Source: CAVQOB01 sp963714325
GTDB taxonomy: Bacteria; Pseudomonadota; Alphaproteobacteria; Rhizobiales; Hyphomicrobiaceae
DNA: 64,000 bases
NCBI GenBank assembly: GCA_963714325.1
Contig: CAVQOB010000006.1
Location: 186,001 to 250,000, forward strand
Direction of reading: 5' to 3'
Below, piece by piece: positions 7,907 to 16,836 of this stretch (position 1 is its first letter; every line of letters begins with the position of its first letter). The translations under genes were made by a program, and so were the position numbers. The notes beneath the pieces were generated by a model. It searched no databases, was not told where the DNA came from, and saw only the letters and a program-made list of their open reading frames with translations.

Positions 7907-8788
7907 TCAGCGGTGTCCGATTTCTGTTTGAGCGCGCGTCAAAATCACATTCATCTGCGTGCGCTGCGCGACGCGGTAATTGTATGACGCGGCAAGCGTT
8001 ATGACGGGCGGGGCGGTATCCTTGCCATCGACTTCAACGATAATGGTCTGGGGAAAAAGAGAGGCGGGCGCGGCCGAAAAAAAGCTATCGAGGACATCGT
8101 AGTCCATGCCCTCGACGTCGATCTTGATGGCATCAATGGCCGCCACGCCGTGACGCCGGCAAATATCGAGAATCGGTAGGATTTCGATATCAGCCTGATC
8201 GGTACCTTCGGTGGCGACGATCCTGTGCTCTCCGCGATTTTTCGGATGCTCGATGACGCGACCCTTGCCGCGGTGGGCGCCAACGCCACAGTCTTCTACG
8301 ATAAATTGACCGGTAGCGTTCGAGAAAGCGACGTTTTCAACAAGCCGCGAACGCGTCTTTGCGTCGGGTTCAATCGCAATCACTTTGACACTGCGGTTGA
8401 GACTGCGCGCTGCGGATACAACGGACAAACCATAGAGACCGACATTGGCGCCAACATCAACGAAGACGAACGACCCTGAGACCGAGGCCTTGACGGCTGC
8501 ATCGAGAAACGCCCGCTCGGGCGAGTCAAAGAATTTGGCCGCGATGAATACGCGCTTTTCACAGGTGTTGGTCGTGGGATAGAGGCGGGCTTTGATGGTC
8601 GGAAAAATCTCGACGTCATAGACGCCTGCCCCTTGCCGCGCGATGATGCGCCGGATGATGGAGGCGCCAGCATGGCCGATACGGCCAGTCGGCAAACTGC
8701 CGGAACGCTGCCGCAACCATTCATAGGAACGCGGCAGGCTATAGGTGCCAAACGGGCGATGCGGCTCGGTTGCGTCGTGCGTGGCCAT
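7907..8788 (-). CDS. FkbM-family SAM-dependent methyltransferase
   Basis: This is a predicted S-adenosylmethionine-dependent O-methyltransferase of the FkbM family; members often methylate sugars or other secondary products. SAM motif I is VFVDVGANVGLYGL at 108-121, the acidic loop is IEPD at 139-142, and the hallmark IKIDVEGMDYDVL lies near residues 222-234. The 293-residue length is normal. It lies between dnaK and dnaJ on the same strand, three bases before dnaJ and five bases after the upstream small gene, so it is probably cotranscribed with the chaperones. Nothing suggests a chaperone role; its substrate is unknown. Confidence 0.85.
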   Translation of the reverse strand: MATHDATEPHRPFGTYSLPRSYEWLRQRSGSLPTGRIGHAGASIIRRIIARQGAGVYDVEIFPTIKARLYPTTNTCEKRVFIAAKFFDSPERAFLDAAVKASVSGSFVFVDVGANVGLYGLSVVSAARSLNRSVKVIAIEPDAKTRSRLVENVAFSNATGQFIVEDCGVGAHRGKGRVIEHPKNRGEHRIVATEGTDQADIEILPILDICRRHGVAAIDAIKIDVEGMDYDVLDSFFSAAPASLFPQTIIVEVDGKDTAPPVITLAASYNYRVAQRTQMNVILTRAQTEIGHR

Positions 8789-8793
8789 GATCG

Positions 8794-9288
8794 TCAGAGG
8801 CCTTTCACAAGTTTAGCCTGAAGCCGATTGGGGACGACAGCTGCGCCCGCATCGGTCGCGCAGTCGGCGAGGAATCCGTTGTAGTCGTTGCGCAACTTGA
8901 GCGACTCGGCCTGCATCCAAGATTGGTACCGGTCTTGGCCGTCGAGTTTGTTGATTGCAAAGCCAACGATGATGCGAAGGTTGGCGATGGCCACGTCACA
9001 TCCACACGCATCCCGACCCGCTTGGCGTGCGGCCTCTGTGGCCGACGCTTGGCTCCCTAGATCGGCATAAAGCGCGGTCAACGCCGACAGTGATTTTAGC
9101 TCGAACGCTGCGGCCGCTCGCTGGTCCAAGGCGACCGTGGTCGGCAACAGGCGCACGGATTGTTGCTTGACCGTTTCGGCTGCAACCGGGCTAACACCCA
9201 GCACCACACCCAGAACAGCAACAGCAAAAGAAGCGACGCTGCACAAACGCCGCTTCCCAATGGCAGATGCTGACCGACGGCTCAGCAA
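8794..9288 (-). CDS. Secreted hypothetical protein between dnaK and fkbM
   Basis: I do not recognise this 164-residue protein. A signal peptide is clear: a basic start (RRSASAIGKRR), a hydrophobic core and an AXA cleavage site at VAAET near residue 38. The mature part is largely helical and contains CGC and DC cysteines that could form disulfides in the periplasm. The start is a TTG at 9288, supported by a strong AAGGAG (9299-9304) nine bases upstream that overlaps the dnaK stop, implying coupled translation after dnaK. There is no ATG in a suitable place. Confidence 0.68.
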   Translation of the reverse strand: MLSRRSASAIGKRRLCSVASFAVAVLGVVLGVSPVAAETVKQQSVRLLPTTVALDQRAAAAFELKSLSALTALYADLGSQASATEAARQAGRDACGCDVAIANLRIIVGFAINKLDGQDRYQSWMQAESLKLRNDYNGFLADCATDAGAAVVPNRLQAKLVKGL

Positions 9289-9301
9289 GGCGCGGTACTC
9301 C

Positions 9302-11236
9302 TTACGCGCTCTTCTTCTTGTCGTCCTTCACTTCTTCGAAGTCGGCATCGACGACGTTCTCGCCACTCTTGCCCGAACCGGACTTGGCACCTGCCGCCAT
9401 CGGATCTTCATCCGCGCCGCCAGCGCCACCACCCTGATTACCGTAGAGCGCCTCGCCGAGCTTCATCGCAGCTTGCGCAAGCGCCGTCGTCTTAGCCTTG
9501 ATCGCTTCATGATCCTCGCCCTTCATGCTCTCGCGCAGATCGACGGCGGCGGCTTCAATGGCCTTCTTGTCGCCCTCTGAAACCTTCTCGGCCAAATCCT
9601 TGACCGATTTCTCGGTCGAATGGATCAATGCTTCGCCGTGGTTACGTGCCTCGACCAGATCACGCTTCTTCTTGTCGTCGTCCTTGAAGCGCTCGGCCTC
9701 TTCAGTCATGCGCTTTATGTCGGCATCGGTCAGGCCGCCGGAGGCCTGGATACGGATTGACTGTTCCTTGTTGGTCGCCTTGTCCTTGGCGCCGACATTG
9801 ACGATGCCATTGGCGTCGATATCGAACGTGACTTCCACTTGCGGGACGCCACGCGGCGCCGGCGGAATCCCAACGAGATCGAATTGGCCGAGCATCTTGT
9901 TGTCGGCCGCCATTTCGCGCTCGCCCTGGAACACGCGGATGGTGACGGCGTTCTGGCCGTCTTCCGCCGTCGAGAACACCTGGCTCTTCTTAGTCGGGAT
10001 CGTCGTATTGCGATCGATCAGCCGTGTGAACACGCCACCCAACGTCTCGATGCCGAGCGACAGCGGCGTCACGTCGAGCAGCAGCACATCCTTGACATCG
10101 CCCTTCAGCACGCCGGCCTGGATCGCAGCACCGACGGCCACGACTTCATCGGGGTTGACGCCCTTGTGCGGCTCCTTGCCGAACAGCTCCTTGACGATCT
10201 GCTGTACCTTCGGCATGCGAGTCATACCGCCGACCAGCACAACTTCATCGATCTCAGCGGCTTTCAGGCCTGCATCCGACAGCGCCTGCTTGCACGGACC
10301 TTTCGTCCGCTCGATGAAATCTTCAACGAGGCTCTCAAGCTTCGAACGCGTCAACTTCATCGTCAAATGCTTCGGACCGGATTGATCGGCCGTGATGAAC
10401 GGCAGATTGACTTCGGTCTGCTGCGACGACGACAGCTCGATCTTTGCTTTTTCGGCGGCTTCCTTCAGCCGCTGCAGTGCCAGCTTGTCGTTCTTGAGAT
10501 CGATGCCGTTCTCTTTTTTGAATTCGGTCGCGAAGTATTCGACAAGACGCATGTCGAAGTCCTCACCGCCGAGGAATGTGTCGCCGTTGGTCGACTTCAC
10601 TTCGAACACACCATCGCCGATTTCCAGAATGGAAATATCGAACGTACCGCCGCCGAGGTCGTAGACTGCGATCGTCTTGGCTGTCGTCTTCTTGTCCAGG
10701 CCATAGGCCAACGCTGCCGCCGTCGGCTCGTTGATGATGCGGAGAACTTCAAGGCCCGCGATCTTGCCGGCGTCCTTTGTCGCCTGCCGCTGCGCGTCGT
10801 TGAAGTAGGCGGGAACGGTGATCACCGCCTGTGTCACCTTCTCGCCAAGCTTGGCTTCGGCCGTCTCCTTCATCTTCTGCAGGATCGCGGCGGAAACTTC
10901 TGCCGGCGAATACTGCTTGCCCTGGCTTTCGACCCAGGCATCACCGTTCGGTCCCTTGATGATCGTGTAGGGAACGAGCTTCTTGTCCTTTTCGACCATC
11001 GGGTCGTCATAGCGCCGGCCAATGAGGCGCTTGATCGCAAAGAGCGTGTTCGTCGGGTTGGTGACACCCTGGCGCTTGGCCGGCAGGCCAACGAGCCGCT
11101 CGGTCTCCGTGAAGGCGACGATCGATGGGGTGGTGTTGGCACCCTCCGAGTTCTCCAGCACCTTCGGCTTGGAACCTTCCATCACCGCGACGCACGAATT
11201 GGTTGTTCCGAGGTCGATACCAATAACTTTGCCCAT
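9302..11236 (-). CDS. dnaK: Hsp70 chaperone DnaK
   Basis: DnaK is the ATP-driven Hsp70 chaperone that binds exposed hydrophobic peptides and works with DnaJ and GrpE, all encoded in this window. The actin-like ATPase domain starts with GIDLGTTNS and contains IINEPTAAALAYGLD and the DLGGGTFD phosphate loop. The linker DVLLLDVTPLSLGIET leads to the substrate domain, and the protein ends in a disordered glycine-rich tail with the EEVKDD motif. The 644-residue length is standard. It is transcribed away from alkB. Confidence 0.99.
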   Translation of the reverse strand: MGKVIGIDLGTTNSCVAVMEGSKPKVLENSEGANTTPSIVAFTETERLVGLPAKRQGVTNPTNTLFAIKRLIGRRYDDPMVEKDKKLVPYTIIKGPNGDAWVESQGKQYSPAEVSAAILQKMKETAEAKLGEKVTQAVITVPAYFNDAQRQATKDAGKIAGLEVLRIINEPTAAALAYGLDKKTTAKTIAVYDLGGGTFDISILEIGDGVFEVKSTNGDTFLGGEDFDMRLVEYFATEFKKENGIDLKNDKLALQRLKEAAEKAKIELSSSQQTEVNLPFITADQSGPKHLTMKLTRSKLESLVEDFIERTKGPCKQALSDAGLKAAEIDEVVLVGGMTRMPKVQQIVKELFGKEPHKGVNPDEVVAVGAAIQAGVLKGDVKDVLLLDVTPLSLGIETLGGVFTRLIDRNTTIPTKKSQVFSTAEDGQNAVTIRVFQGEREMAADNKMLGQFDLVGIPPAPRGVPQVEVTFDIDANGIVNVGAKDKATNKEQSIRIQASGGLTDADIKRMTEEAERFKDDDKKKRDLVEARNHGEALIHSTEKSVKDLAEKVSEGDKKAIEAAAVDLRESMKGEDHEAIKAKTTALAQAAMKLGEALYGNQGGGAGGADEDPMAAGAKSGSGKSGENVVDADFEEVKDDKKKSA

Positions 11237-11365
11237 GTCAGTCCATTCCTCTTGGATAACGTCAGGGTGTCCGGACCCAACTCAGGCATCCGGTCACCCT
11301 TGGTTCTTCAACTACGACGATCGTTAACCGCGCCATTGCTTGACTGCGGCGGCGGCGGTTCATGC

Positions 11366-11390
11366 CTCGGGGTCAACCCCCCAGTTCAAA
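11366..11390 (-). promoter_or_regulatory. Candidate heat-shock (RpoH-type) promoter for dnaK
   Basis: On the minus strand, TTTGAA is followed after 12 bases by CCCCGAG, about 130 bases upstream of the dnaK ATG. This resembles the σ32 pattern CTTGAA-N13/14-CCCCAT, though spacing and the -10 are imperfect. The 295-nt gap 11237-11531 between dnaK and alkB shows no other clear element and no CIRCE sequence. Confidence 0.3.
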
Positions 11391-11531
11391 TGATGACTTT
11401 CGGTATATAGGTGGGCCTTTCCTGGCCTGCAACGCCTGGATGCGCACTCATCGTCGCAATCCCCTTACAATCGACCGGCCTGATCGTCGCGGTCAGCGCC
11501 CTTGAGCCCGATCCATTAAATAGGACTTTGC

Positions 11532-12203
11532 ATGAAGCAGGCCAAATCAGACCTTTTTGGTCATCCAACGGAGGACCGCAGCCCGACTGGCCCGCCGCCG
11601 CAGACGTTTCGGCACCTGCCCGGAGCGTTGGCGCTCACGGCACAGAGAGCGTTGCTGGCCGATATTGAGGCGTGCCTGCTGATTGCGCCGCGGTTTACGC
11701 CGACTATGCCACGGACCGGAAAGCCCTTTTCGGTTGCCATGAGCAACGCCGGCCCGCTCGGGTGGGTCAGCGATCGCGACCGCGGGTATCGCTATCAGTC
11801 GACGCATCCGTTGACGGGTGAGCCCTGGCCGGCGATCCCGGCAGCGCTGCTCGGCCTGTGGAAAACTCATGCGAACTATTCGGCCGCGCCCGAAGCCTGC
11901 CTGATCAACTTTTATGTCGCGGGTGCAAAGATGGGCTCGCACGTCGACCGCGACGAACAGGACCGCTTGGCGCCCGTGCTCTCGGTCTCACTCGGCGATG
12001 ACGCTGTCTTCCATGTCGGGGGAACGGAACGCGGCGGGCGCAAGGACCGCGTCACACTTAAGTCCGGCGATGTGCTCCTGCTCGAAGGCGCCAGCCGCTT
12101 CGCCTACCACGGCATCGATCGTGTGCTGCCGGGGACGTCCAATCTGATTCCGGGTGGTGGGCGGATTAATCTGACGTTGCGGCGGGTGACGGTGGGCCGG
12201 TGA
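11532..12203 (+). CDS. alkB: 2-Oxoglutarate/Fe(II)-dependent DNA dioxygenase AlkB
   Basis: AlkB removes methyl groups from 1-methyladenine and 3-methylcytosine in DNA by oxidative demethylation. The iron ligands are H137 and D139 (SHVDRD) and H193 (YHGIDR), and the 2-oxoglutarate-binding RxNxTxR motif is at 211-217. The NFYVAGAKMGSHVDRDE block and WPAIPAAL match bacterial AlkB. The 223-residue length is normal. It is a single gene, divergent from dnaK and tail-to-tail with the P450 gene; no Ada-like regulator is adjacent. Confidence 0.95.
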   Translation: MKQAKSDLFGHPTEDRSPTGPPPQTFRHLPGALALTAQRALLADIEACLLIAPRFTPTMPRTGKPFSVAMSNAGPLGWVSDRDRGYRYQSTHPLTGEPWPAIPAALLGLWKTHANYSAAPEACLINFYVAGAKMGSHVDRDEQDRLAPVLSVSLGDDAVFHVGGTERGGRKDRVTLKSGDVLLLEGASRFAYHGIDRVLPGTSNLIPGGGRINLTLRRVTVGR

Positions 12204-12225
12204 GGTCAGGGGCTGTGCTGCTGTT

Positions 12226-13599
12226 TCAAGCGGGCGTCTCGGTCAGCTTGAACAATGGCGCGTCGCTTGGCTGGATGGTCAGGCGACCCACAGGCATGAC
12301 GGGTTGCTTGCTCTCGATCGAGAGAGTGTACTTTTGCAGGACCGTTGCCAGCATGATCTGAGCTTCGGCCAGAGCAAAGATCGCGCCGATGCAGATGCGC
12401 GGGCCGGCGCCGAACGGCAAGTATGCGCCACTCGCGGTCCACGGCGCGGGTTGGCCGGCAAACCGATCAGGCATGAAGGCCGTTGGATTCTGCCAGTGCT
12501 TGCGATGGCGATGCAGCACCCAGGGCGCGACATACACTTGCGCACCGCGTTTCACGCGCTCGCCTATAATGACGTCATCCTCGATCGGCTGACGCATCAG
12601 CAGTGGTACCGGAGGGTAGAGCCGCAATGTTTCCAGTAGCACAAGGCGTAGTCGTGGCCAGCGCGCGAGGTCGTCGAGGGTTCTGATGTGCTCGGGCGGA
12701 AACGCTGCCACTTCGGCGCGAAGCGTTGCTTGCTCGGCTTGATCCAGCGTCAGGAGGTAGGAGGCCCAGAACATCAGCCGCGCGGTGGTTTCGTAACCTG
12801 CAAAGATCATCGTTGCGGCTTGATCACGGACTTCATCGGCGGCGAGTGGCTTGCCGGTTTCCGCATCGCGCGCCGCCAGCAAGAGATCGAGCAGATCGCG
12901 ATGTCCTGCGGCATGGGGTGACTGCCTGCGGGCAGCGACAAGTGCTGCGACTGCGGCGAACCAGCGCTTCTGGAATGCACGTCGCCCGCTCAATGCTAAG
13001 CCGAATGTGGTTTCGGATTTGGCGAAGCCGTCGAAGACCTGCGGCCGGCCGGGGCCGTTGACATACTGTCGCACTAAGTTGCCGATGTGATCGCGTTCCA
13101 ATGGTCTGGAGACGGAAAAAAGTGCCCGAAGTACGGCGTTCAAGGCGGCGGCCTGAAAGGCATCGGAGAGATCAACGCTTGGCTCGCCGTCCAGTTGGTC
13201 GCCGAGGTCTTTGGCGGCCGCGATGACGTGAGGCAGCATGATGTTGACGTTGTGCGGCGTGAACGTAGGCGATAGCACGCGGCGCTGCCGACGCCACTCA
13301 CCGCCTTCTGCCGAGAATAATCCTTGCCCTAATATCGGGCGCATGATCCGCATCATCATGACCGGACGGACATAGTTCGCGGCGTTCGTCGTCATGATGT
13401 GGCGAACGCCGACTGGGTCATTGATCAGGACGCTCTCGATACCGAACACTTTGTTCCGGCTAAAGGGCACATCGAAGGCATAGTCGGGCCAGATGGCGAG
13501 GCTGTTGCGTATGCTCGTCGACAACAACTTGAGGGGAGACAGGTCCTTGGCGTGGACGGCTGGCGCTGGAGGAATAATGGACGGCGACTTGTCGAGCAT
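12226..13599 (-). CDS. Cytochrome P450
   Basis: This is a haem-thiolate monooxygenase. The haem-binding signature FGAGPRICIG places the cysteine ligand 54 residues before the end. The ExxR motif is ETLR, and the I-helix oxygen-activation motif is AGYETTA. From the ATG at 13599 the protein has 457 residues, normal for a soluble bacterial P450, and begins with the family-like IIPPAP. In-frame ATGs at 13680 and 13800 would lengthen it into the divergent regulator's promoter or coding region and are disfavoured. No ferredoxin or reductase gene is adjacent. The neighbouring divergent AraC-type regulator may control it; the substrate is unknown. Confidence 0.92.
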   Translation of the reverse strand: MLDKSPSIIPPAPAVHAKDLSPLKLLSTSIRNSLAIWPDYAFDVPFSRNKVFGIESVLINDPVGVRHIMTTNAANYVRPVMMMRIMRPILGQGLFSAEGGEWRRQRRVLSPTFTPHNVNIMLPHVIAAAKDLGDQLDGEPSVDLSDAFQAAALNAVLRALFSVSRPLERDHIGNLVRQYVNGPGRPQVFDGFAKSETTFGLALSGRRAFQKRWFAAVAALVAARRQSPHAAGHRDLLDLLLAARDAETGKPLAADEVRDQAATMIFAGYETTARLMFWASYLLTLDQAEQATLRAEVAAFPPEHIRTLDDLARWPRLRLVLLETLRLYPPVPLLMRQPIEDDVIIGERVKRGAQVYVAPWVLHRHRKHWQNPTAFMPDRFAGQPAPWTASGAYLPFGAGPRICIGAIFALAEAQIMLATVLQKYTLSIESKQPVMPVGRLTIQPSDAPLFKLTETPA

Positions 13600-13717
13600 G
13601 GCGGCCTGTTGCACTTGGAATTCCTGATTGCTTTCAAGGTGGCAGAGGCCAATAGTCGCTGTCTTGAACGGATCGGACATCGTCGGCTGATCCGCCAGAT
13701 GTCCAGGATGGAGAACG

Positions 13718-14614
13718 ATGACGTCGCCGACCACCTCGAAGATCGTGTGGCCCAGTCCGGCGCTTGCTGGTTGCGTTTTCTGCGTTATTGAGCGCGACAC
13801 GCGGGGCGTCTCGCTTGATCATGCTGAGCGGTTCAATTTTTTTCCGGCGTCGCCGCTCTGCTGCGTGACCTGGGTATTTGCCGGCGACGTCCATTTGATC
13901 GATCAACCCGCGCAGATGGAGCGCCCGTGGACCGGTGCGCGGTTGCCGACTTTGGCCTTTTCGGGCGCGCAACTTGGACCGCTGGTCAGTTGGAACCCTG
14001 GCGAGACATACTCGATTGTCGTCGCATTTTACCCCGATGCTTTTGCGGCGATGACTGGGCTCGATTTAAGTTTCTTTACCGGACGCATGGTGCCGGCCGA
14101 AGACGCGCTGCCGTCCTCGATGCTAGAGCCCTGTCGACAATTCTTCAATGATGTTCAGCGCGATGGATTTGACGACGGTTTCTCGGCTCTCCAGCGTGAG
14201 ATCGACATCGTGTGGTCGGCCAAGCGCCCTCCAGGGACTCGACCTGTGCAGTGGCTCAACGATTGGAGTCGACGGTTAGCTAGTCGCGCGGCGTTGTCGG
14301 CTGCAGGACGTAGCCCACGGCAGATCGCACGACGGGTCAAATCGTGGACCGGCGTCAGCGAGCGCGACCTGCAGGGGCTTGGTCACTCCGAGCAGCTCTA
14401 CGCCAAGATTCATGCGGCTATGCAGAAGGGCGAGTTAGACTGGTCCGATCTTGCGGCTGACTCCGGTTTTGCCGATCAGGCGCACATGATCCGGCGCATG
14501 CGACAGCACACAGGCTTCACGCCGGTGCAACTGCGCCGGCGCGCGGCGAACGATGAAGCTTTGTGGGCTTATCGCCTGCTTGGACAATATTTTTCAAAGC
14601 CCAATCTCCCGTAG
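13718..14614 (+). CDS. AraC-family transcriptional regulator
   Basis: This is a predicted DNA-binding regulator. The C-terminal about 100 residues carry the AraC double helix-turn-helix: SPRQIARRVKSWTGVSERDL, then DWSDLAADSGFADQAHMIRRMRQHTGFTPVQLRR, the classic second helix pair and tail. The N-terminal about 190 residues would be the sensing or dimerisation domain, but I cannot name a ligand. The ATG is preceded by AGGATGGAG (13705-13713). It is divergent from the P450 gene with about 118 bases between starts, the usual arrangement for a regulator of its neighbour. The 298-residue length is typical. Confidence 0.88.
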   Translation: MTSPTTSKIVWPSPALAGCVFCVIERDTRGVSLDHAERFNFFPASPLCCVTWVFAGDVHLIDQPAQMERPWTGARLPTLAFSGAQLGPLVSWNPGETYSIVVAFYPDAFAAMTGLDLSFFTGRMVPAEDALPSSMLEPCRQFFNDVQRDGFDDGFSALQREIDIVWSAKRPPGTRPVQWLNDWSRRLASRAALSAAGRSPRQIARRVKSWTGVSERDLQGLGHSEQLYAKIHAAMQKGELDWSDLAADSGFADQAHMIRRMRQHTGFTPVQLRRRAANDEALWAYRLLGQYFSKPNLP

Positions 14615-14716
14615 GTCTATCCAGCACAGAGTGCCTGCTTGGTTGCTGCGTGTTGTTAGATTCTACGCCGTTTACGGCAACGCATTTGAGCAGATCGCGG
14701 CGGGTGACGGTGCCGG

Positions 14717-15277
14717 TTACTCTGACGGTTTCGTGTTGATGGCGGCATAGATCATGGCGCTGGCGTAGCGATCACCGACACGCCAATAATCCACGAGAGG
14801 CCCGCCTTCACAGCGAAACCCGAGCTTCTCGACCAATCGGATGGAGCCGGCATTGTCGGGGTGGATCAGCGCTTCGATGCGATGCGCGGACAGCGTCTCA
14901 TAACAATAGGTGAGCACGGCCTGCACGGCCTCGGTGCCGAAGCCTTTGCGTTGTTGGGCGGGCGCTACGATGTAGGCCAGTTCTAGACGGCGATTGCGCT
15001 GTTCGCGATGGTGATAGCTGACCATGCCGAAGCATTGATCGCTGGTTTTGCTGCAGATGGCCCACGCCAGATAACTGTAGTGGCTGGTGATCTTGCGCAG
15101 TCCTGCCATTATTTTCTCGGTCTCCGCAATTGTCTGGCAAGGCGGCGCATTCCAATACGGCAACGCCTGCGCATCGCTGAAGCAGGCGTGCAAACCCGCT
15201 GCATCGCGCGTTTCGATTTGCCGCAGGCGCAGCCGCCGCGTTTTTAGCGCGGGAAATGTATCGGAAGACTTCGCCAT
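14717..15277 (-). CDS. GNAT-family N-acetyltransferase
   Basis: This is a third RimJ/RimL-type acetyltransferase in the window (186 residues). It opens with the LKTRRLRLRQIETRDA strand and carries AYIVAPAQQRKGFGTEAVQAVL, whose QQRKGFGTE is the canonical Q/RxxGxG/A acetyl-CoA loop, then NAGSIRLVEKLGFRCEG. It is a single gene between the AraC gene and the GIY-YIG remnant. It is more canonical in the acetyl-CoA loop than the two GNATs near obgE. The substrate is unknown. Confidence 0.87.
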   Translation of the reverse strand: MAKSSDTFPALKTRRLRLRQIETRDAAGLHACFSDAQALPYWNAPPCQTIAETEKIMAGLRKITSHYSYLAWAICSKTSDQCFGMVSYHHREQRNRRLELAYIVAPAQQRKGFGTEAVQAVLTYCYETLSAHRIEALIHPDNAGSIRLVEKLGFRCEGGPLVDYWRVGDRYASAMIYAAINTKPSE

Positions 15278-15516
15278 GCGCGCTCACCACCGCTGCATCG
15301 TGCCAAACGTGCTGACCTTAAGGGAATCGTGCACGATGACGCAACGCCGGCCAGCGGGCGGCACACCACCGCGTGCTGTCTGCTTCATGCTCTTGCGGTT
15401 GGGCCAACACGTGACGCACGCACCAACACCCCCGTTGCCATGGTCGGCCATTTTGCTGGCCACCCATTGTGCAACGGACGCGGTACTCGCGGCTAGGGGC
15501 CAATGAGGCCCGGAGA

Positions 15517-15793
15517 AAGATCATCTCAACGGGGATTGTCGCGATCCAGTAGATTGCACTCCCAGTCGCGCGGCCAACGCCTCATCGATGTTTAACGCTG
15601 GATGCCACCTTCGTGCTTTGCCAATGTTCGTACCAAGGGAGGTGATGCACACGATAGCGCCGCGTAAAACGCTGGCGGTGCCGTTGCGATGGTCTTCGAT
15701 GCGGCGGCCCAGATCATTGGTCACGCCGAGATAAAGAGTGCCGTAAAGTTTTCTGGCCAATAGGTAGACGAAATTGTCATGCGTGTTCTGCAT
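15517..15793 (-). pseudogene. GIY-YIG nuclease-like gene, inactivated
   Basis: The start matches small UPF0213-type GIY-YIG proteins: NFVYLLARKLYGTLYLGVTNDLGRRIEDHRNG. After that the family sequence continues only by changing frame. A missing T in the A/T run at 15666-15669 restores FTRRYRVHHLPWYEHW. A second shift near 15583-15588 restores RRWPRDWECNLLDRDNPR, and TGA at 15526-15528 stands where a conserved tryptophan is expected before DDL. Two frameshifts and a stop make a working product very unlikely. The reading is from recalled family consensus, not an alignment. Confidence 0.75.
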
Positions 15794-15963
15794 CGGCCCA
15801 CTCCAAATCCAACGTCGGGATTGCGGTACGATGGGTGGCCGGGACAGGCCCAGCAGTGACATTTTTGGGTGTGGTGGCGCGCGAGGGAAACGTTGCCTTT
15901 GGCTCTCGAGCCCGCCTCAGCCAGCAGTTCATGGATCCGGCAGTCAGGCCGGACGCACGTCAC

Positions 15964-16746
15964 TCACCCCGTGTTTTCCCCCGGTGGTGTGTTGCGCTTG
16001 CCGAACACGGGGCCGTTAGTTGGTGTTGGTTGCTCAGCGGGTGCGGTCGGTGGCGCTTCAGCGGCGGTTGCGGGTGGCGCGTCGGCGGCGGGCGGTGGCT
16101 CGGGGGGCGCCGGCTTCGGCATCGCCGTCGCGACCACCACCATCGCCGGGCGGAGCACCCGATCCTCGATCGTGAAGCCGGACTGGAACACCTGCAGCAC
16201 CGTATTGGGTGCTGCGTCGGCGCTTGGCTGCTGCATGACGGCCTGATGCAGATGCGGGTTGAAAACGTCGCCCTTGGGGTCGACGCGCTTGACGCCATGA
16301 CGTTCGAGCACGTTGAGGAATTCACGCTCGGTCAAGTTGACGCCTTCGATCAGTGCCGTCAGCGCCGGATCATGATCGGCGGCGGCTGTTGGCACGGCCT
16401 GCACGGCGCGCTGGAAATTATCGCTGACATTAACGACATCGTGGGCGAACTTGGTCACCGCGTACTTCGCAGTATCCTTCTTTTCTTGCTCGGTGCGCTT
16501 GCGGATATTGTCGACTTCGGCGTGGGCGCGCAGGATCTTGTCCTTCAGGTCGGAAATTTCGCGGCGCAGGTCGGCAATGACGTCGTCATGGTGCCTCGGT
16601 GCCGGTTCGCCGGCGGCGGCGAGCAGTGCCTCGTCGGCGGCAAGTTCGGCGGCTGTCCGCTCATTGATCGGTTGCGGGGGCTGGCCGGCTCCGTTGCCCA
16701 CCGATTCTTCGCCACCCACCGGTTCGTTTTTCTTCTCGTCAGCCAT
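15964..16746 (-). CDS. grpE: Nucleotide exchange factor GrpE
   Basis: GrpE opens the DnaK nucleotide pocket to release ADP and acts as a thermosensor. After a charged, disordered N terminus comes the long helix (DDVIADLRREISDLKDKILRAHAEVDNIRKRTEQEKKD), then the β-wing with NPHLHQAVMQQP and VLQVFQSGFTIEDRVLRPAMVVVA, the GrpE signature. At 260 residues it is long because of a proline- and alanine-rich tail of about 50 residues after the signature (PAPPEPPPAADAPP). It follows hrcA by 90 bases on the same strand, so the two are probably one heat-shock operon. Confidence 0.96.
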   Translation of the reverse strand: MADEKKNEPVGGEESVGNGAGQPPQPINERTAAELAADEALLAAAGEPAPRHHDDVIADLRREISDLKDKILRAHAEVDNIRKRTEQEKKDTAKYAVTKFAHDVVNVSDNFQRAVQAVPTAAADHDPALTALIEGVNLTEREFLNVLERHGVKRVDPKGDVFNPHLHQAVMQQPSADAAPNTVLQVFQSGFTIEDRVLRPAMVVVATAMPKPAPPEPPPAADAPPATAAEAPPTAPAEQPTPTNGPVFGKRNTPPGENTG

Positions 16747-16836
16747 TATTCAGCAAGTCCTGCTTGATGCGCAGCCGATAGCGTGCAAAGCGCCGTGATG
16801 ATACCCGGCTCGATATCAGGCCTGCGGGGCGAAAAA

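Noticed and set aside
9839..11410. A 523-codon open frame antisense to dnaK
   Set aside because: Long antisense frames over dnaK are a well-known artefact of its codon bias; the translation has no family-like features and dnaK itself is certain.
13600..13800. Longer start for the P450 gene
   Set aside because: It would overlap the AraC-type gene and adds residues unlike P450 N termini; the ATG at 13599 leaves room for both promoters.
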